Assembly (NCBI GenBank): GCA_017383325.1
Contig: JAFNYG010000082.1
Span: 1-8,893, forward strand
DNA length: 8,893 nt
From: Alphaproteobacteria bacterium
GTDB lineage: Bacteria; Pseudomonadota; Alphaproteobacteria; Rs-D84
Direction of reading: 5' to 3'
Under the pieces are notes generated by a model. The model saw only the letters and a list, made by a program, of their open reading frames with translations. It did not search any database and was not told the DNA's origin. Every line of letters begins with the position of its first letter. The stretch's first letter is position 1. This document shows, one piece after another, positions 6,060-8,893 of this stretch. The position numbers were made by a program, and so were the translations under genes.

Positions 6060-6094
6060 GTGTTTTGTCAAAAAATTTTTTTGTGTTGTTTTGT

Positions 6095-6186
6095 GGTGCC
6101 TGTTCCTAGGAAATGGTGCTTGTTGTTTTGGGTGGTTTTCTGGAATAAAATCAATGTGATATCAGATGAAAAGTTGTTTCTGATAT
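6095..6186. promoter_or_regulatory. Operator-like repeats between the small RNA and the HTH gene
   Basis: Three elements lie in the divergent spacer. A direct repeat GGTGCCTGTT (6095-6104) and GGTGCTTGTT (6115-6124) is spaced by two helical turns. A 10-base palindrome TTCCTAGGAA (6103-6112) lies between them. An inverted repeat ATATCAGA (6159-6166) and TCTGATAT (6179-6186) ends 20 bases before the HTH gene. They are plausible binding sites for the adjacent HTH protein; no clear plus-strand promoter could be assigned. Confidence 0.4.
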
Positions 6187-6206
6187 ATAACTAAGAGGGA
6201 GAAAAA

Positions 6207-6452
6207 ATGACACATGAAGACGTGTGGCACGCCATAGAACGTTTCGCGACCGAGCATGGTATGTCGTGTTCTGGATTGGCGAAATGCAGTGGTCTGGACC
6301 CAACCACTTTTAACAAAAGCAAGCGTTGGTCCAAAGAAGGGCAGCCACGATGGCCGTCCACCAACAGTATTTCCAAGATTTTATCGTCCACAGGTGCAAA
6401 AATTCAAGACTTTACCAAGTTTATAGATCCACCTGAAAATGGTCGGGAATAA
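6207..6452 (+). CDS. Short helix-turn-helix regulator (XRE / S24-repressor N-domain type)
   Basis: An 81-residue protein. Residues 3-60 (HEDVWHAIERFATEHGMSCS, then GLAKCSGLDPTTFNKSKRWS, then RWPSTNSISKILSSTG) follow closely the N-terminal DNA-binding domain of an alphaproteobacterial C1/LexA-like repressor type that normally continues into an S24 peptidase domain. Here the protein stops after the HTH, so self-cleavage control is not expected; no peptidase remnant follows in frame. AGAGGGAG (6194-6201) lies five bases before the ATG. Three genes follow in the same direction: stop at 6450-6452, then a start at 6458, then an overlap into birA. Operator-like repeats upstream suggest autoregulation, or control of the divergent small RNA. 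The fold is fairly sure; targets are unknown. Confidence 0.82.
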   Translation: MTHEDVWHAIERFATEHGMSCSGLAKCSGLDPTTFNKSKRWSKEGQPRWPSTNSISKILSSTGAKIQDFTKFIDPPENGRE

Positions 6453-6457
6453 TTTTT

Positions 6458-6967
6458 ATGGATTTCAACGTCACAAAAAACCGTAATGGCATCACCATTA
6501 CGGTTTTTATTGGACATGCCGATTTATATCGTCTAGAATCAAGGCATATGTTAACCGGAATTCGCATTTACACATCAGATATAATATGGCGCCAAATCCT
6601 GGGTGACTTGGGGGCGATTGTTCTTGGGGCGCCAAATTCCATGGATATTAATTTTGACAATCTGGAAATCACCACCCCAATAAGTTCATTGGAACTGAAA
6701 TCATTGTTGTTGAGTGTCAGTGATACAGGGAAAATTTTAAGGTTGGTATTTGGCAATGATGTGACTTTGCCACGTTTACAGGCGCAGATATTGGTTGCAT
6801 TATACAAAACTGGCGGAATGACCGCTGGGGAATTAAAGCATGAATTGGGGTATGCGCCCGATGTCGCCACACATACAATTGATAACGCGATTTATCAGTT
6901 GCGTCGTACGTACGGCCGTGGATTCATTTTGAATACAAATGGGGTATATAGTATTGGCAAATTATAG
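6458..6967 (+). CDS. Winged-helix protein upstream of birA
   Basis: A 169-residue protein. Residues about 101-169 (LPRLQAQILVALYKTGGMTA, then IDNAIYQLRRTYGRGFILNT, then NGVYSIG) look like an OmpR/PhoB-type winged helix: a helix pair, a recognition-helix region ending LRR, and a beta wing ending in GVYSIG. Residues 1-100 are a beta-rich part I do not recognise; there is no response-regulator phosphoacceptor pattern. The ATG at 6458 lies five bases after the HTH gene, with GGGA (6445-6448) nine bases upstream. The first codons contain a perfect terminator-like hairpin (6476-6508), which may limit expression of this gene and birA. An internal ATG at 6548 would give a shorter product lacking the hairpin but has no evident ribosome binding site. 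The fold is probable; the function is unknown. Confidence 0.68.
   Translation: MDFNVTKNRNGITITVFIGHADLYRLESRHMLTGIRIYTSDIIWRQILGDLGAIVLGAPNSMDINFDNLEITTPISSLELKSLLLSVSDTGKILRLVFGNDVTLPRLQAQILVALYKTGGMTAGELKHELGYAPDVATHTIDNAIYQLRRTYGRGFILNTNGVYSIGKL
6476..6508 (+). terminator. Terminator-like perfect hairpin inside the winged-helix gene start
   Basis: A 14-bp perfect inverted repeat, AAAAACCGTAATGG (6476-6489) and CCATTACGGTTTTT (6495-6508), with a five-base loop CATCA. The GC-containing core is nine bp and is followed by five T residues. It lies 24 bases after the HTH stop codon, exactly where a terminator would be expected, yet it falls in codons 7-17 of the next gene. It could terminate or attenuate. 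Confidence 0.6.
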
Positions 6968-7619
6968 ATTATTATCTTTTGATAAAATCCCCAGTACCCA
7001 GGATTATGCGCTGGAAATGATTGCGACCGGGCGTGCAGTCGATCGTACGGCCGTTTTGGCGGCGGCACAGTCGGCGGGGCGTGGGCGTATGCGCCGCACA
7101 TGGATTTCGCATCATGGAAATTTATACGTCAGCTTTATTTATTTATCGCCAGAACGTGATGCTCGTTTATCATATTCTGTGGCGGTTGCAATTGCAGAAA
7201 CCATCGCGTCATTTGGTATTCGTCCGACGATAAAGTGGCCTAATGATATTCTGGTTGACGGTAAAAAAATAGCTGGGACATTAATTGAATATTCTGGCAG
7301 TTTTGTTGTCGTTGGAATTGGAATAAATGTAAATTCAAATCCGACGGTTGAACGATATAAAACCACCAAGATGGATCGGTATGCAGAAATACCAATGAAT
7401 GAATTATTGCATCGTCTGATGCGAAATATGGATAAATGGCGTCAGGCTGATTTTCGTATGGTACGTTCGCGTTGGATGGAATTAGCAGCGTGTATAAATT
7501 GTTCTGTTAAATATCGTGGCGAATCGGCCCAGCTGATCGGGATAAACGAAAATGGCGCATTGGTTTTGCGTCGTGGGACGCGGTATTTATTGGTTTATGG
7601 TGATGAAATAACCGTGTGA
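6954..7619 (+). CDS. birA: Biotin--[acetyl-CoA-carboxylase] ligase (monofunctional BirA)
   Basis: Joins biotin to its carrier protein through biotinyl-AMP. Counting from the TTG at 6954 (221 residues): STQDYA at 14-19, the biotinyl-AMP loop GRGRMRRTW at 42-50, the core KWPNDILVDGKKIAGTLIE at 94-112 with its conserved Lys pair, VVVGIGINVN at 118-127, and a C-terminal SH3-like part ending YGDEITV. The N-terminal HTH of E. coli BirA is absent, so this is a class I (non-repressor) ligase. The start is ambiguous. TTG 6954 has GGGG (6940-6943) at suitable spacing; ATG 6939 adds MGYIV but lacks a ribosome binding site. Either way it overlaps the winged-helix gene by 14-29 bases, indicating translational coupling. 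Family and function are near certain. Confidence 0.95.
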   Translation: MANYRLLSFDKIPSTQDYALEMIATGRAVDRTAVLAAAQSAGRGRMRRTWISHHGNLYVSFIYLSPERDARLSYSVAVAIAETIASFGIRPTIKWPNDILVDGKKIAGTLIEYSGSFVVVGIGINVNSNPTVERYKTTKMDRYAEIPMNELLHRLMRNMDKWRQADFRMVRSRWMELAACINCSVKYRGESAQLIGINENGALVLRRGTRYLLVYGDEITV

Positions 7620-7653
7620 AACGTTGGTTTTTTACGGGTTTGAAAATATTGTC

Positions 7654-7682
7654 TTGACTTTTTGTTGAATTTATGATAATAT
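7654..7682 (+). promoter_or_regulatory. Sigma70-like promoter ahead of the phage-type genes
   Basis: -35 TTGACT (7654-7659), 17 bases, -10 TAATAT (7677-7682); an alternative -10, GATAAT, overlaps at 15 bases. The start would be near 7689, only about 22 bases before the first of two terminators. Confidence 0.6.
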
Positions 7683-7710
7683 ACATGGCATAAACAGCAC
7701 AGATTCTAAT

Positions 7711-7733
7711 CACAACTTCGGTTGTGTTTTTTT
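7711..7733 (+). terminator. First of two tandem intrinsic terminators
   Basis: CACAAC, loop TTCG, GTTGTG, then seven T residues. A compact six-bp stem closed by a UUCG tetraloop. Confidence 0.85.
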
Positions 7734-7737
7734 ATTG

Positions 7738-7762
7738 CCCACGCGACTGCGTGGGTTTTTTT
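7738..7762 (+). terminator. Second of two tandem intrinsic terminators
   Basis: CCCACGC, loop GACT, GCGTGGG, then seven T residues. It lies four bases after the first terminator's T tract and 22 bases before the hydrolase ATG. The pair should stop transcripts from both birA and the 7654 promoter unless readthrough is licensed. Confidence 0.88.
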
Positions 7763-7784
7763 ATTAACAACAGCAGGACACAAA

Positions 7785-8207
7785 ATGCAAATGACATTGA
7801 TAAAAAATCCAGATTCGAATTTGTCCAGCAATATGGCAATGGCGTACAAAATTGCACGTGTTGTATATGCCCAGACCGGTGCAACATCCTTGCATTTGGT
7901 ATGTGCGTTCACGTCGATGATAAAAAATATATCTGATGCATCTGGTGTATCGATATCTAATCTATTGTGCGACAAAAATATATTTCCTGTTTTAGACAAA
8001 TCGGATTCAAATCATGCGCGCCTGCAGGTTCCCGCAAACAGTCGTGCGTTTCAAATGTGTGTCAGAACTGCGCAACGCATGCTTAATGGTCTGTTGCCAG
8101 ATTCATGTTATGGTGCAACCAAATTTCATTTTGCAGACACTATTCCATCATGGGCAACCAATCGCGGTTATATCGCAGATATTGATGGTGTGTTGTTTTA
8201 TGTGTAA
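7785..8207 (+). CDS. SleB-like cell-wall hydrolase, probable phage endolysin
   Basis: A 140-residue protein with no signal peptide. The C-terminal part (CYGATKFHFADTIPSWATNR, then GYIADIDGVLFYV) matches the end of the SleB/CwlJ (Hydrolase_2) domain: GAT-x-FH, a P-x-WA pair and a terminal FY. The N-terminal part IARVVYAQTGATSLHLVC aligns with the region that normally carries the catalytic Glu in a YAE motif; here residue 30 is Gln, so activity is uncertain. The ATG at 7785 has AGGA (7775-7778) six bases upstream; the frame extends further left only through the terminators and is not credible there. The next gene begins 11 bases after the stop and encodes a holin-like protein, the classic lysis pairing. 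The fold is probable; the endolysin role is inferred from context. Confidence 0.72.
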   Translation: MQMTLIKNPDSNLSSNMAMAYKIARVVYAQTGATSLHLVCAFTSMIKNISDASGVSISNLLCDKNIFPVLDKSDSNHARLQVPANSRAFQMCVRTAQRMLNGLLPDSCYGATKFHFADTIPSWATNRGYIADIDGVLFYV

Positions 8208-8218
8208 CAGGTATTTTT

Positions 8219-8416
8219 ATGAAACGAATAATACGCGGTGGATATCTGTCTGGATACCGCACATACATAATTTCTGCAACGGGTATTTTATCTGCTGTGG
8301 GCGCATATTTAGTTGGCGATACAGATTTATTTACAACGTTGCAGGCAATATTTACATTGGCGGGAATTTATTTTCTGCGCCGTTCAAATGAAACCAAAGG
8401 AAAAGACAATGGATAA
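8219..8416 (+). CDS. Small two-helix membrane protein, holin-like
   Basis: A 65-residue protein with a basic N-terminus (MKRIIRGGYLSGYRT), a hydrophobic segment at about 16-33 (YIISATGILSAVGAYLVG), a second at about 37-53 (LFTTLQAIFTLAGIYFL), and a strongly charged tail (RRSNETKGKDNG). Two helices plus a polar tail is the layout of class II holins, which form pores that release endolysin. AGG (8209-8211) precedes the ATG. The stop overlaps the start of the next gene by eight bases. The holin role rests on topology and on the hydrolase next door. Confidence 0.68.
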   Translation: MKRIIRGGYLSGYRTYIISATGILSAVGAYLVGDTDLFTTLQAIFTLAGIYFLRRSNETKGKDNG

Positions 8417-8893
8417 TATCCCAGAAAAATTTCGTAATGACGATGGCACATTAAATACAGACGTGCTGATGCGATCATATAATGAACTGGAAAAAAAGAT
8501 AGGCACAATGATATCTGTTCCAAATGAAAAATCAGATGATGCGTCACGTCAAAAATTTAATCGTGCAATTGGTGTTCCCGAAGACGCATCTGAATATCCT
8601 GTTAACGAGTTATATGATGATGAAAAACTTCGTCAAAAATTTTTTGAAATTGGTCTGACAAAAACACAGGTAGAAAAAATTTACGATATTGCAAATGAAT
8701 TTTTATCACCTGTGATATCAGATTTATTTTCTGTTCGCGATCAATCCAGTGCGATGAATGAATTAAAAAACTTCTTTGGCGGCAAAGAAAAAATGCTTGA
8801 TGCGTTGCGTGCGATTAACACATTCGGCGAGCAGTTTTTACCCCAGGATGCCTTTAATGAGTTATGTGCTACACCCCAGGGAATTCAAAGCGT
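8409..8893 (+). CDS. Probable phage scaffold/capsid-assembly protein, N-terminal 161 residues (runs off right edge)
   Basis: An open frame from the ATG at 8409 to the window edge with no stop. AAAGGA (8396-8401) is seven bases upstream, and the start overlaps the holin-like gene. The protein is acidic, soluble and mostly helical: MDNIPEKFRNDDGTLNTDVL, then SYNELEKKIGTMISVPNEKS, a linker with IGVPEDASEYPV, then a helical stretch GLTKTQVEKIYDIANEFLSP and later FFGGKEKMLDALRAINTFGE. The opening 'PEKFR-DGTLNTDxLxxSYxELEKK' followed by a 'GVPEDASxYP' linker is a pattern I associate with phage scaffold or capsid-assembly proteins. The assignment is by resemblance and context, and the C-terminus is not seen. 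Confidence 0.62.
   Translation, partial: MDNIPEKFRNDDGTLNTDVLMRSYNELEKKIGTMISVPNEKSDDASRQKFNRAIGVPEDASEYPVNELYDDEKLRQKFFEIGLTKTQVEKIYDIANEFLSPVISDLFSVRDQSSAMNELKNFFGGKEKMLDALRAINTFGEQFLPQDAFNELCATPQGIQS

Noticed and set aside
6207..6967. Toxin-antitoxin pair formed by the HTH and winged-helix genes
   Set aside because: The sizes and tight spacing fit, but the second protein has a DNA-binding fold and no toxin motif, and it is coupled to birA.
1..8893. CRISPR array
   Set aside because: The only regular tandem repeats are the 93-base LRR coding units, which are in frame and encode protein; there are no short palindromic repeats with unique spacers.

Overview
The window (8,893 bases, A+T-rich) looks like a chromosomal piece of a small-genome, possibly gut or host-associated bacterium, most likely an alphaproteobacterium. 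The pointers are a short helix-turn-helix protein of a type I associate with alphaproteobacterial S24/C1-like regulators, a monofunctional BirA, a YegQ/TrhP-type U32 protein, and a holin-like/SleB-like phage gene pair of alphaproteobacterial character. The taxonomy is an inference; there is no rRNA or other marker here.

Left part (1-4440): accessory, repeat-rich DNA. A truncated, unrecognised gene reads off the left edge on the minus strand with its own promoter. Two leucine-rich-repeat (LRR) arrays follow, on opposite strands and back to back. Each has its own C-terminal end and neither has an N-terminus. They meet exactly at a short palindrome that encodes the repeat motif MFxxTF on both strands. 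Next is an HNH-type nuclease-like gene with a clear promoter. Pieces of a structured dispersed repeat (modules called X and Y here) lie to the left of the LRR arrays, between the arrays and the HNH gene, and between the HNH gene and a tRNA-Thr(UGU) gene, where the repeat ends directly against the tRNA 3' end.

Middle part (4440-7620): housekeeping and regulatory. A U32-family protein resembling TrhP (tRNA U34 hydroxylation) is transcribed away from the tRNA. Convergent to it is a gene-free stretch that reads well as a small RNA of about 195 nt on the minus strand: sigma70-like promoter, two hairpins with long pyrimidine-rich loops, and a terminator hairpin with a GAAA loop and U tail. The loops resemble anti-Shine-Dalgarno sequences. 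Divergent from it is a compact run of three genes: a short HTH regulator, a winged-helix protein, and BirA. A perfect terminator-like hairpin lies inside the first codons of the winged-helix gene.

Right part (7620-8893): the start of a phage-derived late-type module. A promoter is followed at once by two tandem intrinsic terminators, then a SleB-like cell-wall hydrolase whose expected catalytic Glu reads as Gln, a two-helix holin-like protein, and the N-terminal part of a probable phage scaffold-type protein that runs off the window. The promoter/terminator/lysis-gene order is reminiscent of late operons controlled by antitermination.
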